From Antedon bifida (taxonomy: Eukaryota; Echinodermata; Crinoidea; Comatulida; Antedonidae), in contig OY727100.1 of NCBI GenBank assembly GCA_963402885.1, positions 19,873,665-19,937,664 of the forward strand: a stretch of 64,000 nucleotides of DNA. The letters are read 5' to 3'. The notes under the pieces were generated by a model. It was not told where the DNA came from, did no database searches, and saw only the letters and a list, made by a program, of their open reading frames with translations. Of the stretch, positions 8,821 to 22,500 are shown one piece after another. How positions within the stretch are numbered: the first letter of the stretch is position 1; each line of letters starts with the position of its first letter. The translations under genes and the position numbers were made by a program.

Positions 8821-11204
8821 TAAAATAAAAAATGTAAAAAATAAATTAACAATCCATATATTTGTTCGAAAAGTTAGAAAAGTATAATTTTAGAATGATT
8901 ACTGAGATTAAATACTTTCAAAAAGAAAATAACATTTATTTAAAAAATTAAACTGACAAGAAAAGCTTTATTTTTTATGTCGTCTGAACAAATATCAAAT
9001 AACAGAATTACCGTAATACATAGCGTACTTCACCTTTCCGATTCAAGTGTGAATGTACGTTGCAAATACCTGTAACACTTTTCGGTGTGAACAGACTGTT
9101 GTGATCTAATGTGTACCTATTTTTTATATGTTTAAAAAAGAGGACCAAATTATTGTAGCTGTCAAATTCAAATCGCATTGTTATGTTAAATAAGCAACAC
9201 AAGTAAGTTTTAGAACAAAATAGGTATTTTATATTTTCAAATTAATAATCAAAATATAGACAGTAAAAGATGCGTTCAGTCATTAAGTATTTATAGATGC
9301 TTAGCACATTTTGTGCTACGTCAGTTAATTGCTAGTGGACACTTACAACCGGTTTTCTGATTTTTGTATAAAATTATGAGAGGTGACTATTTGTAGTTTA
9401 CAAGTATAATCAGAATGCCCTGCGCCAAAATAGTTTAGCATATTCAAGGTTTTTTTTGGAAGGATTGATTGCAAAGGCTTCTGCGATGGAATTTTTAAAC
9501 TTAACATGACTTAGTAATAGTAAAGACTCTTGATTTAGAAAGCTTTAGAACTGTGTTGTTTGGAATAACCTATCAGATAGCTTTATTTCAGGTTACATTT
9601 CTAACCTTCTACATACCCATTCTTACGTTGCTTAACCTGGGTTTTATTTCGTATATATCGACATTACATTAAATTTATACTGATACAATATCAAGTAGAT
9701 AGTTTACTGTTTAAATATTATAGAGTAAGTTTTACTTTTATACGTGTATATATTCTTATTAAACTGGAGATTACGAATTTGAGAGTATAGATGAGAATTG
9801 TAATTATATACCTAGTTATAAGAATTATAATCGATACTTGTAAATATAGCATGATATTCAAGAAATAGAATGCATTTGAGTTGTTTATTGCTAAAGATTT
9901 GAAAGCAACAATGATTATCGTTGGCTAATATGAATTATTAACAGTAATTAGCGTAATGGTGTTTACTTCTCATGGAAGATATTCATCTTTAGTGCAAGTC
10001 TCATCAATTTTAAGTTAGTTAGGAAAATTGGATAGCTCATTGGTATGGCACCGGCGTCAGTCGCATCAGTGTGTAATAAAGATCGATTGAAAATTACATT
10101 ACCAACTCGCTTTAATTAAGATTGTTGGGGAGAAGTTACCTAGAGACAACTACAGTGTGACAGAAAGTCAATTACCCCTGCTATTTCCAATTAGTTTTAA
10201 CATCAGTTATTTATGTACAATGATAACATATTCATATAACGTTTAGTTCTTCATTAAACAACTTTTATTTCATAATACGATTTTTATTATGTAATTTTTT
10301 AGACGACGTAATGGCGAACTTACTGTAGTTTATACTGACTATCACTATACGCACAGTTTATGTGCTAGTATTATACTTTTTTAATACCGTACTAGTATAG
10401 TAAAATAAACATAAATAACATTAGGACGTTGTTTAATTCTTTAATTCCGAATTTTATTTCATAACATTTTCATAATGTAATTACTGTGCTTGTGACTATT
10501 TTTAAAAAGCGAATGACGCACATGAACCCAGTGTTTGAAAATTATTTTCACCCATAATTTCATGTATTTTATTTTGCGACTGATACAAGAGTATTTCAAT
10601 TTCAAATGGAGAGAAGAGGAAGAAATACCATAAAATCTAAATATAAATGATGGCAGATCTTAGAAACTGCCGAGTTGTAGGCCTAGATTGACAGAATTAA
10701 TAAAACAATACATAGTTTTAAAACTCTTATATAGCGCATATAAGCGGTCCACAGTCATAAGATAGGAAAATGGTGATAATTGTTAGATCAATGAAAGTGC
10801 TTACTGGGTCTTGAAATACTGTAAAGTAGCACACTGCCAGATTTAATGTGTTTCACTAAAAGAAAATAAAAGACAATTTACAATTGTTTCAATAGTGGGT
10901 AATTGTGTGTATTAATACAATCAATTGATTGATAAAGAAAGGGAAATAATATTGTTCAGAGATGAATTTAAGGACAAATAAATAAGCATATTGTAGAAAT
11001 GTTGAAAAGTGTTTTTTTTTTTGCTAACTACTGCCAGTAATTTAAGACAGTAATTGAACATCCGGGAAGTTTAATTCAATTCCCGCTTCAGGAAATAATC
11101 AGGAACCATTTACGATGGCATGAGCAACATTCATGAGCAACATTAATAATATAGTTTCGTCAAATGCATAGTAAACGCATTCTAGAAATATGAGCTGGGT
11201 TGCC

Positions 11205-11538
11205 TTAAAGATGTATTGTTCCCCAAAAACATGAAAATAAAGATTAATAAAATCAGGCTTTGAATATATTATTTTGTAGTTTTAATAAAGTTACTCACTT
11301 CCGTAGGAAAAAAAACCGGAAAAAATTAATGTTTTCACTTATAAAATAAAAAAAAACCATTGGCTGGCATCCAATTTGACTATTTTTTGCTTTAAATTAC
11401 AGTTTTTTTAGGTAAATGCATTTTTCGTCGATCAAATTTTTTGTCAAAGTGGATAACTATGAGGTGACATTAAAATGGCACATTCAAAAAAAAAAAAATA
11501 ACAAGAATTATTTTTTCAGGGGGACAATACATCTTTAA
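11205..11538. mobile_element. MITE-like element, family 3 (TTAAAGATGTATTGTCCC ends)
   Basis: Left end TTAAAGATGTATTGTTCCCC, right end GGGACAATACATCTTTAA: ~18-bp terminal inverted repeats. Interior 334 bp, A/T-rich with ATAAAATAAAAAA and GGTGACATTAAAATGGC blocks. A 553-bp relative is at 19457-20009. Confidence 0.8.
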
Positions 11539-13462
11539 TCAATTGGTCAATCTTCCAAGATTGATTTTTCCTAATGAAGAAAAAAACAACTAATGTAGGT
11601 ATCGGTTGGTGGTGCTCTTGCGGCTGCCCTGGGTCACCGATACTCTGTCCTGTTCAGATTGTAGTTTTAGGCTACTATACTTATATTGGCATATTACAAG
11701 CAATACTATACATCCGTTAGCAGCGGTTAGCTGTGTATGCAAATTACGTCCCAAGAAAGAACCAATCACAGGCTTGTATTAAAATAGAATTGTTAATGCA
11801 AACGGTATGTCAAAGGACAAATTGAAATCACTGAAGATAACATTGATGATGAACATAAATAGTGGTATGTATGTAACCGTTTGTTTATTATTATTATTAT
11901 TAGGGCCTATTGGATAAGAACTAGAGCCATATAGGCCTATTAGAAGCCAATTTTGTGTCCAAGAATTTGCGCTAACTATGCACATTTCTTAAGTGCGAGT
12001 TAGTTTGCAGAGCAATTCTCTATAGTTAATTGCATTGTTTTTACATTTCGTTGTTTAAAATCATGTTCACAGTAACTTATACATTTCGGTATTAATTTTT
12101 TTTTAGAACGTTTAAATAAATGGATTGTTTGATATCAAATTCGATAGATAAGGTCTTGTGTACACATAATCTACATAGAAATAGTGTGACACAAAGATGG
12201 ACGTTTAAAGTGTCATGTGACTTTTAAAAACTTGTAAACGGAATGTCGTAACTCTTCCAAAATGGCTACAGGGCCGAGCATCTATCAGCAATCAGGGTAC
12301 CGTAGGCCTACTTTATCTCATAATCATAATATTTTATATCGTATTTATAGTGATAAATCATGTCAAGAACGTTTTTTTCATGTTGTACATTGACTGAAGA
12401 AGTGTAGGGTATTGTACTGACGTGTTTTAGGCATGTGAAAATTCTACACCTGGAATTTCTTATGGTGCATTGTTTAGACAGTAGTGCTCGTTTCATCAAT
12501 GTAGCATGTATGCTAAATAGCAATACGACGTTTCTGCGACAATGTGTAGGTTAATTCAGCTGTCGGATAAATAGACAACTGCCAAAATAAAATGTGTCAA
12601 TTGCCGTCAATCAGCAAACGTAAAATTAATCTATTAATAGATGCAACACAAATCTTTCTACACGATCAAATTTAGTGATTGTATAGCCTACGATATCTCT
12701 GATCTATGGAATGCTATTCAGTTTCAGTGTAAGATGTTTACAGTGTAGATCTACGATCATTTCAGTATAACTTGTGTACGGTTAATTGTCGGATTTGTTT
12801 CTAATGTCGTAAATAGTGATACAAGCATCTACTAAACGCCATCTACATAAGCCAATATTACATAAAATAATAATTGTATGTCTACTAAAGAGGCCTATTT
12901 TCTTTCTTTTAAAGACACTAGACCTTCGTCTTTTTTTACCTAATTTAAGGTCATTAATTAACCTTAGAACGCACATTTAAGACAAGAAATGACCTGGTTT
13001 AATGCTGTTTTTTTAAAAATGTTTTTAAAGTTTTATTTTATGCATTATTTTTACAAAACGTTAACAATTGCAGGTCTAGTGTCTTTAATTATTAATTAGA
13101 CCTACAATCAAACACACGTATGTGGCGTAGGCCTAGTTTTTTTTCGACTTTCAATGATTTCAAAATAAATGCGAAATGCAAAATAAACCTGATTTTTATT
13201 ATTTGTTTTAGTATGAAGATAGTAAGTGTAGGAGAAATGGCAGAGTGGCATGATTTTGCATAATTGATGTGGTAGATTGTCCTGATACGCTTAGGGACTA
13301 ACACGCCAAATAGGATATGGACAGAAGAATAAAAAGCACACACGCAGACGACTGTCAAGTTCAGTGAGGCGTAGCGATTACGTAGGCCTCCTACGTTGGT
13401 GGTGCATTCAATGCAATCGAGTCACAGAGATGAGTTGATATTGTTCGTTGGAACCAAGGGAA

Positions 13463-13469
13463 TATATAA
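13463..13469 (+). promoter_or_regulatory. TATA-like sequence upstream of gene B
   Basis: TATATAA lies 30 nt before the start codon of gene B. If it works as a TATA box, the 5' UTR would be only a few bases, so it may instead lie within the UTR. Single weak motif in AT-rich DNA. Confidence 0.25.
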
Positions 13470-13498
13470 CTTCTACTACTTGTGCTGTATACGTTGCC

Positions 13499-13559
13499 AT
13501 GAAGATTAGTGAAGGTTTTTATGTGATGCTTTTGCTGTCTATACATGCCATATTTCACG
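13499..13559 (+). CDS. Gene B exon 1: signal peptide
   Basis: Starts at ATG 13499 in good context (G at -3, A at +4), donor GTAAGT, phase 1. Encodes MKISEGFYVMLLLSIHAIFH: a charged n-region and a hydrophobic core, as in a secretory signal peptide. It is separated from the next coding exon by 20.4 kb. Putting the signal peptide on its own phase-1 exon is common in IgSF genes. Confidence 0.75.
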
Positions 13560-16500
13560 GTAAGTTCTGTCAATTCTTTTAAATATTTGACATTTAATAG
13601 CAATAGGAAAATGGTATTTGATCTTAGTTGTGAGGTGTTTTTTTTATATTTTTTTAATTATTGATTTGCTCTACGTGATTTTCACACGGATGCACACGAA
13701 TACAATCTACTTGTGTGGCATGTTATAATATTAATAACGAACAACTGTATTCATTAAAAATATATATATAGGCCTATATATAGATAATATAAATTATACC
13801 TTTCCATGCGATACGCAACAATGTAGGCCTATAACGTAATTTCAAAGTTTCCGCCATATATCCGTTGTGATGTGACTGAAACAGTCTTTGTAACTTTTGT
13901 AGAACTGACTTGAGAATTTTCGAGATCACTTAAGGAGAATCTTCATTTACAACAAAACTTACTATTATTGAATTTCAAATGCTTAATATTAGATGTTCAT
14001 TAATATTATTGTAAAATTAATATTACTATTTATTTTTACAAATTACTAATTAAAATTACAATATCGTGGTGTATCGTAAAGGCGCGTGGGACGTTGAATT
14101 ACCGATCGTGGGTTCGAATCCAAAGTTCCCCGCATTTCTTGTATCCTAACTCACCCAGGTGTACAAATGGGTACCTGGTATAGGTCAAAACATAACTTCA
14201 ACATTGGATTTCATATTCGATTTGCAAATAAAGTAATACATAAAATAATCAAAAAGCTAAATCAAAACGATAAATATTGACTTTTGTTTGCTTTTGTTCA
14301 ATTAAATATTTGTTGTAACTACTTTTTGGGCAAAATTGAATAACTATTTGACATTACACCAAAACTCTTAAATGACGAAGTAGGCCTACATGCCGAAGAA
14401 CTAGATAATGTTATAAATACAGCTTCATTTTCCATTTCTTATCTATCTATCTTGGCATCATCCAAAATATTAATGAATTTTTTTAAAATTTTATTTAAAA
14501 AAAACACCTTTTATTAAATAGAATATTAGCGGTATACATTTAAATAGGACGGCCTTTGCCTCCGTGCTACATGTATGTTACGAATTGCAATAACGTTTTA
14601 CATCTCAAATTAATGTGAGCATAAAAAAGGCAGAACATAATAGTTTAATACATATATCTAACAGCAGCTATTAAGCACAATAATACATGTTAAATTTGTA
14701 GTAATGGCACACAATAGAATTTGTGTCAAATTGTTTCTCCATTTATATTGTACAATAACAAATAGGTTATACAATTATGCAAATCGTATTTGTTTCATCT
14801 ACTTTTTACTTGCCTTATTTTTACGTTCTTTCTAACGTCAAATTAATTATTTCTAACGTATAAAAACCTCTCCCTAACGTAAACAAATCTTCTTGCCAAC
14901 GTAAAAAAAACATTTTCGCTAACGTAAAAAAAACATCTCGCTATTGTGAAAAAACTTCTCGCTAATGTAAAAAAAAACCTTCTTTGCTAACGTCAAAAAA
15001 CATCTCGCTAGCGAAAAAAAAAATTATCGCTTACTTCAAAAACTTCTACCTATTCTATTGTTTCTGATCCCATCAATGTGAATTAGGCCTATACGTAAAA
15101 TCTTATTTTGCTATCAGAATCATATTGGCCTATAACCATTGACGGTTGTAGCCCACGTGGGCAGAATACTTGGTACACATCTGATGTAGGCAATTAATTG
15201 TATTCTTGAAATAGATCAACGCATTGACACATAACCCACGTAGGCCTACTTCTTGGAGAGCAAAGTAGTATTTTATTTGTTACTTGCATAGACCTGCTTC
15301 CAATATTTTCATTTTCACTAGTGCAGATAAAATATTTAGACGATTTCAAAATACAAGATACAGTACTTATAGTATTAAACTACGAACGATAGGCCTGTTT
15401 TATCTAGTGCATTATTTTATTATTTTCTCTATTATCTTCAATATTCTCTCTGTTGAAACTCTAGACGATTCAATTGTGTTAAAATCAAGATAGCTTGGGA
15501 AATGAACGCTTCGGGTTGTCTTTTTTGTTTGCATAATTAATTGATATTAGATTAAAAAACATGTTGACGAAAGCAATATATATGCATGCATTTACCACTA
15601 CTAGAACTAGACCTTCTGCTGTATTAACGACTGTTTAATACAGCTTTACACATTTCAAACTCAATAATATAGGCCCATATAAGTAGAAGACTAATGACTT
15701 ATCACAAACTCCATAGTTTGCAAGGAGGCGATTTAATCCAATTTATATAAAATCATGTGATAAACCAACTTTAAAGATATATTTCACAAATAAATATCAA
15801 ATAAAATAAATGTTAATAATAATTACTGGAATATGAAGCAGGCATCGAAATTAGAATCGCAAATTATAATTATTGAACGTCGATATGTAATTCAATGCTT
15901 TATTGTCAAGTAATCCTATATTATCATTATTACTATTGATTTTTCCAATCCATTGACGTTTATTTAACAAAAAAATACCAATTAATTCTAAGGAGGTAGT
16001 TTCTTTAATTACCACGTGTTGTGAGGTAATCATTTCCCAATTAGTACGTCGTCGGAAACCTTCAAAACGTGAAGTGGAATAAAGAATGTATTGTTATGGT
16101 TTATATCTGAGATTGCCGCGATGTATGTTTATTAAGTCGTATTTAGCTTACAGTAGCCAAATGACATCTCTTTAGGGAACTGATTATCAAGAACAGTTTG
16201 TGCTGTATTCTCATCATTATGTCCTACTCCTCTCCATTATCCTTGTCGTCCTCGTCCTCCTCCAGCTCATCATCATCATCATCATCATGTTCCTCCTCCT
16301 CTCCATCATCCTCCTCCTCATCATCATCATTTTCCTCATCCTCTACATCATCCACATCGTCCTCATCATCATAATCTCCAGTCACGATGTTGTAAAATGG
16401 AATATATGCACTCAATCTGTATGATAATTGTATAATTAACTACTATAATTGGGTAGGGAGCAAGCTCGGTGGTCTAGAGGTACAGAATGAACGTCTGGTT

Positions 16501-19500
16501 AGTGATCTGGAGGTCGTGGGATCGAATCATACCCGAGAATTAAGATTTTTTTCGCAAGTTTTCTCAAAGAAGTACAGTAGTAGATAAAGTATACAAAATG
16601 ATGTCAGAGTAGGGAAAACATCTGACCAATAACACAATCTGTATTGTGTTGTTATTATTCCTCCCAGTAAAATCTTCATATCTAATGAATTGCCATTGGT
16701 AGTGGCCATTTTGGAAAAAATCCTTGCACTGTCTAAAATAGTTAGATAATGTGTAGTAGGCCTAATTAGAATATTAACATACTCTGTGCTAATTCACGTT
16801 AAGCCACATCTTAAAACTATGCTTAAAACAAAATTCAGCATTTTTAATTACAATTTTGTTTGTTTTTTGGATGCTTGCGTGTTTGATGTAACGATACGTG
16901 AGTAATGGTGGTAATTCACAAAACATAGAGAATGCGAACGCTTATGCTTGGGATCCACGCATTGTGTGATGCTAGGTGTCCTTAGTCACATAGGCTATAT
17001 TAATCAACGTTCGTTAATGTCATGTTCGATGGCATCACTGTACTCATAATCATTATTCCTAATTATCAAATTAATTGATATTAGGTTTATCATCTTATTA
17101 ATACAACACATGACATGATTTTTAATTATCATCATCCACATTGTAATCACTGATCATCAGTTTTGTCATCAGTTAGGCCAAAAAGTGTTATGTTTCCAAA
17201 GCACAGAATAGATTGAAAAACTGGCTCTGGCGGATTTTCCCTCCAGGACGTTGTGTTAATTTTAAATTTACTAAGCCAACATCTAAAATAATAAATTAAT
17301 AAATGGTGCTATAAAAAGGCTCATGCATGTACTCGTTTATCTAAAAACAAGGCCATATACATGGCTGCAGTCGCGTGCTCAAGTTAGTGTTTACCAACCG
17401 ACCAACCGACCGACCGAAATAGTGAGCTGTAGAGTCGTCTAAAAAAAAGTCAACCGTATATTTTTTTTTTATTTTTTTTTTATTTGGTTTTGGTTATGGC
17501 TACATGACATTGAGGCTTTATAATTATTACATTCATCAGTGAAATATTCATTCCATCACATCATCAGTACAAATAGTAAGAACCGTCAGTTTTATCAATG
17601 TTACAAATTATTTATTATAGCCTATCGCCGCAACACGTGACTTGGTTATGTTACACCACTGAATTCCGCTCGTATCATTATTATGAATAATTTAGAGGTA
17701 ATACGTATGCAAAATGTGACACTGTGTTTTAAGATAACTGTAAAGTATAAAATAAAACAGAGAAATGTATATTATTCTGACTCATAATATGTTTGATTAC
17801 CTCTATTTCATTATACTAATTCGTAAATTTGCACTTTATCTGATCACCTGTTGAAGGCATAACCTATATGTTAGCGTACCTTAATTGTGAAATTATTCGA
17901 ATTAAGCCATGAGTCGATGCTAAGTACAAATCCTAACTTAGATTAATTGATTACATTATTGGAATGTATACTGTAGGTTGATTGATGCCGTATTATATCA
18001 TTATTGTACTGCCTATGCCTGTTGATGATCGATTCTATGTGTATATTTAGAACATTTAATTAAACTACTTTTAGTGTTTAGTGTGTTCCTGAAGATTAGC
18101 AGTAACTGTAAGTGATGCTTTAGTGTACAGAACAGTCATAATTGTCTACACATTATGACTGTATTTTGCATCGCCGTTTCTTGTTAATCTTTCTAACATT
18201 TTAACGTCATCCTTGTATTAAATTATATCATCCTGTTTATTACCATCATCGTCGTCATCATCATCATTATCATCATCATCGCCATCGTCTTCATCGCCAT
18301 CGTCATCCTCATCGATGGTTAAAATAACATAATTTGTTATATTATATTGTGCCTAAATGATTTAAACAGGAAGGCATTTTTTATAAAGTTCAGAAATCCA
18401 CCGTTTATCCTACTGAAACTATACCCACTGCGCATCTTTTTTATTTTCTAGGGAGTCACCAGATTGCTAACATTAATTTGTAACTACAAGCTCTGTCTAC
18501 ACTTACAAACTTTGTACGGAAAAAGCGATTTGCTCATATGGACATGATGATGTTATATCACTTCTATTATTTGGACATATCACTACCATATTTGAGCACA
18601 TCACTCCTTTCTTTCTTTTTTATCAAACTAGTATGTAGACAGAGCTTAACTCACACACATGATTTTGATTGTCCGCACTAACACCTGTTGACTCAGTAAT
18701 ACTCTTTTTTTCTACAGTGGCTTAGCTGCTTCAAATTATTACGCTTAGTATAATATCAGGCTTGAGATCCAAAATATCTGCTTGAAATTAGACTCACTGA
18801 TTCCATTATTGAAAATCGATAGTTATTGCAATGTCGCCTGTCTCTCTTAAGGCCTCTGGGTAATTGTCAATACGCAAGTTAGCTTCGTTGTCCTTATCCA
18901 CCCAAGAGTATGCGAGATAAATCTAAGAATAATAAACCATATTGTACTTAATGTTTTCTCAAATTTCATAAAAATGTCAGCATCGTAAAGCATTTTTCAA
19001 ATGATGAGTTGTTTGCGATGGCATTTTCACAATGCAATTGCAGCCTGTGATTATGAAATAAGGAATGTAACATCATAGCTACATACGTATTTTTAGCTTT
19101 ATTAACCAACCTGATTATTATCATAAAAAATGTATTTAATAGTAATAATTTTAGAAAAATCCAATTAGTTTGTATGTTGCTGTTGACGATTATGTCGACT
19201 AGGCTTCTGTGGCCTATAAGACAATTATATCGTCTGAATAAAACATGACGATTATGTGATGCACGAAGCAAGACACCCACCGTACACTTGTTTACAACGA
19301 AGGATGCATGCCTTTTTAAAAATTATTTTTAATATTAAAATCAAATTATTCCAGTGTACGACCGGGCGTGTTCACGAAACATAATTATTACAAACTTATT
19401 ATCTGAATAGAAAATTAGGACAATAATAGCATTGCATTTGCCTAGGCCTAAAGTAATTAAAGATGTATTGTCCCTTTGTCAAATTCCAAAAAAATAAAAA

Positions 19501-22500
19501 ATAAAAGATTTCGAAAAAAAGTGGGTCATTTTGAAGTATCATAATAGTTATTAACTTTAACCAAAAATTAGTTGAAAAAAAAATCATTTAACTGAAATAC
19601 AGACTTACACAGACAGTTTAAAAAATAACTTTGACTTCCAGTCAAAGTTTTCGATCAAAACATATCTCATAATGCAACGCGCTTACTACTCTGTATGCAT
19701 AATCATAAAACTTCCTTGCGATCTGTGTGAAAACACCTTCTCAACCGTGACGAGTTGTAAACAATCCTAATTAGCATCATGCATAATGTATAATCATGGT
19801 TTGAAATCTTTGTTTACTTTCGCTCGCGACGATTTTCCAGACGAAACGTAATCAAATTAATTTAGCTGTTAATTACGTAAAATTGTTGTTTTTGGCTCGA
19901 ATTTTCGACTTAAAGTGAATAACTTTAATATTACTTTGATATGGCCAATTTAAATTTAGAATATTCTGACCTTCATTTTTTTGTGTTTCAAGGGACAATA
20001 CATCTTTAAAGTTTTCATTTAATCTGAGATATGGATTTCGATGAAAATAATATTAAAGTCATATGTAGGAATTAATACAACGTATTAATGTTGGACTTGT
20101 TATTTCCATCAAAAGCAACTTTTCGAATTTATTTTGTTTTCTGTAGGACTTAACAAAAATATGTGCCTTTTTGTCGTCTTTTGTTATCGTATTAATCAAA
20201 CCTTATAAACGTTGACTTTTAAAAAAAAGTTTAAATAATCTTGTGTAAACTGTCATTTCAATTCAATCTAATTAAAGGACTTTCCCCAAGAATGTATTTG
20301 TCTTTTTTATTTTAGTCCATCACTAGTAAGTCGGTGTTTCGATTTGTGTCTGTAAAAATTACGTGATTGTTAGCTCAAGTATTATACGTATGAAACGCCA
20401 TGTGTGCTAACATAGTTATCTTTTTCTAATATTAATTCGAAACAAGGTCTAGAACCTAGACTAAATCTAGTATGAACCTATGTTTCCCTAATTGTGTGCG
20501 CGATCTATTGAATATTCATTAGTCTGTATTCCAATGACAAACTGTGACTCAATGAAACGGTTCATAATCCTCTTTTGAATCGTGTGAACGCCACGTGGTT
20601 TGTAACATAACAGATAGATATAATTGTATCTAGTTTGTGTCACGTGCGTACAACTATCTATTCAAGAATTTGATTTTACAGAATGTATGCTGAGGTAAAT
20701 ATAGGTCACGAATTCAGTCGATTATGTAATAACCTTGAGAAATATCATTGCGTAATGAATTGACCTCGTTTTCAGCGCGTAATGAATTGACCTCGTTTTC
20801 AGCGCGTTACATCTCAGTAGCTGAGAGCAAGGGGTAATTTTGATTTACGGAGAATGCTATTTTAGAATAAATTAGAATGCTCATTTGATATTTATTCAAT
20901 CATATTATTTTGTAGTTATAATAATTTCTTTATCAATCTTGAAGTTGCAAATGTATTTCTTTGTTTGAATATATAAATATACCGTAGTTGCTCCTTTTGA
21001 ATTAAACAAGTACAATACCAATGTTTTCATAAATGTAACCATTTGTTTGTTTTTTTTTTATTTTATAAACGTAAATAATATTTGATACACGGTTTCTAAA
21101 TGAGAATGACGAGTAACTCATAATTTTGTGCAGCATCATTATTTTCACCCGCCATGTTTATTCACCTTATTCAGCTGTACATATATTTATATATGTTTTA
21201 TTTGGTGATGGTATTTAAATAGTATAAAAATCATAATATACTCTCGAATTCTCTGTATCGTTTGTTGTTCCTTATTTTATTATTTGCATAGATTAGTAAT
21301 AATCCCTTTCATGAGGCATCATACGTATTTATTCTCATATGCATGTTTGAATTGATATGTTTTGAGTGTCTCAATTGTATTCAATAATACATATTTACCA
21401 TAGTATTTTTTTTATTAATGATTGTTCACATGGCAGCATTTTGCTTATGTCTGATGTGGTAGACACTGACTTTTGACCTCTCACCTGCCGACAGAATTGC
21501 GCGAGACATTGTTAGAGTCGCGCGCGAACTCTGGGCCTATTTTATCATGTTGTAAATATTCCAGACAGGGTACCTGGTTTTTCATTACCAACTGTTGGCT
21601 GCTGTCTATAACTGCTGAAACCCGTACCTTGTAGTCTGTCTCTTATTTTTATTGTTTCATACGTTAGCGTTACTTGCACAGTTGTTCTTTATCGTCAGCT
21701 GACTAGCTGACTTGCCAAACTTTCCATCTTCAAACTCACACGTTTGGTTTCTATATTTTTATGAATTGTTGCTTCAGTGCTTTAAGAATGATATTCACCT
21801 TTATAACGGGGTATATTATTAGAATGATGTGTCAGTCAGAGTAATAAACTTCTCATTTGCTTACTATATCACATATAATTATTACCTATACATTTAAGTG
21901 TGTCTTAAGCATCATCTTGCATTTCAGAATGCTATGCTTTGTCTTATTTTTCTTTTCACGTTTTATAATACTGTTATAGCTCAATTGTCGAAGGACGATT
22001 ATCATTCTTTATCTGCACGGTGTTTTAGTATTATACCATTGTCAACTATAACAATTATTGAACTGCATTCTTGAAAATTAACATCGTTATATACAAGTCA
22101 ATAGTCAAAATGCAATATGTATTTTGTTAATTATGCTGAATAGGTCAATTCATATTTCTATCATCATCTTCATATACGTTGGCATCATCAGTGTTCTTAT
22201 TGCCTTCAACCTAGTCTAGTTGCACAATTAACGATCAGTCCGTTCATATCAGGCTTTTTCTAGGGTAAGTTGGGTTTATGGGCGCAACTATCGCTAAATT
22301 TGGTAGGCGTAGGAACCACGGTAAATAAATAAGCATGAACGTAATATATATCGCATACATGTTTTACCTGTAATATCGCTACCTGGAGCTGTAGGTACCT
22401 GGCCATCGTTACTGTGGTACCGCCTGGGTTACATTTCCTGTTACCCGTGCGATATCTTATGTTTGGGTGTAATTAGACCTATTCAACAGGGCATATAATA

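Larger units (their letters stand above)
8472..13498. other. Gene A 3' UTR and 5 kb spacer between genes A and B
   Basis: 8472 to about 8840 is 3' UTR. The rest is AT-rich and contains the inverted-repeat element at 11205-11538 and several TAGGCCTA sites. Short open frames here (9008-9202, 11779-11985, 12308-12523, 12782-12976, 13092-13358) carry no domain, splice or compositional support. The promoter of gene B must lie near the right end unless an upstream non-coding exon exists. Confidence 0.5.

Noticed and set aside
16224-16415. Acidic Asp/Glu-rich minus-strand frame
   Set aside because: Translation of a TCC/TCA microsatellite; its plus-strand counterpart is equally open and low-complexity.
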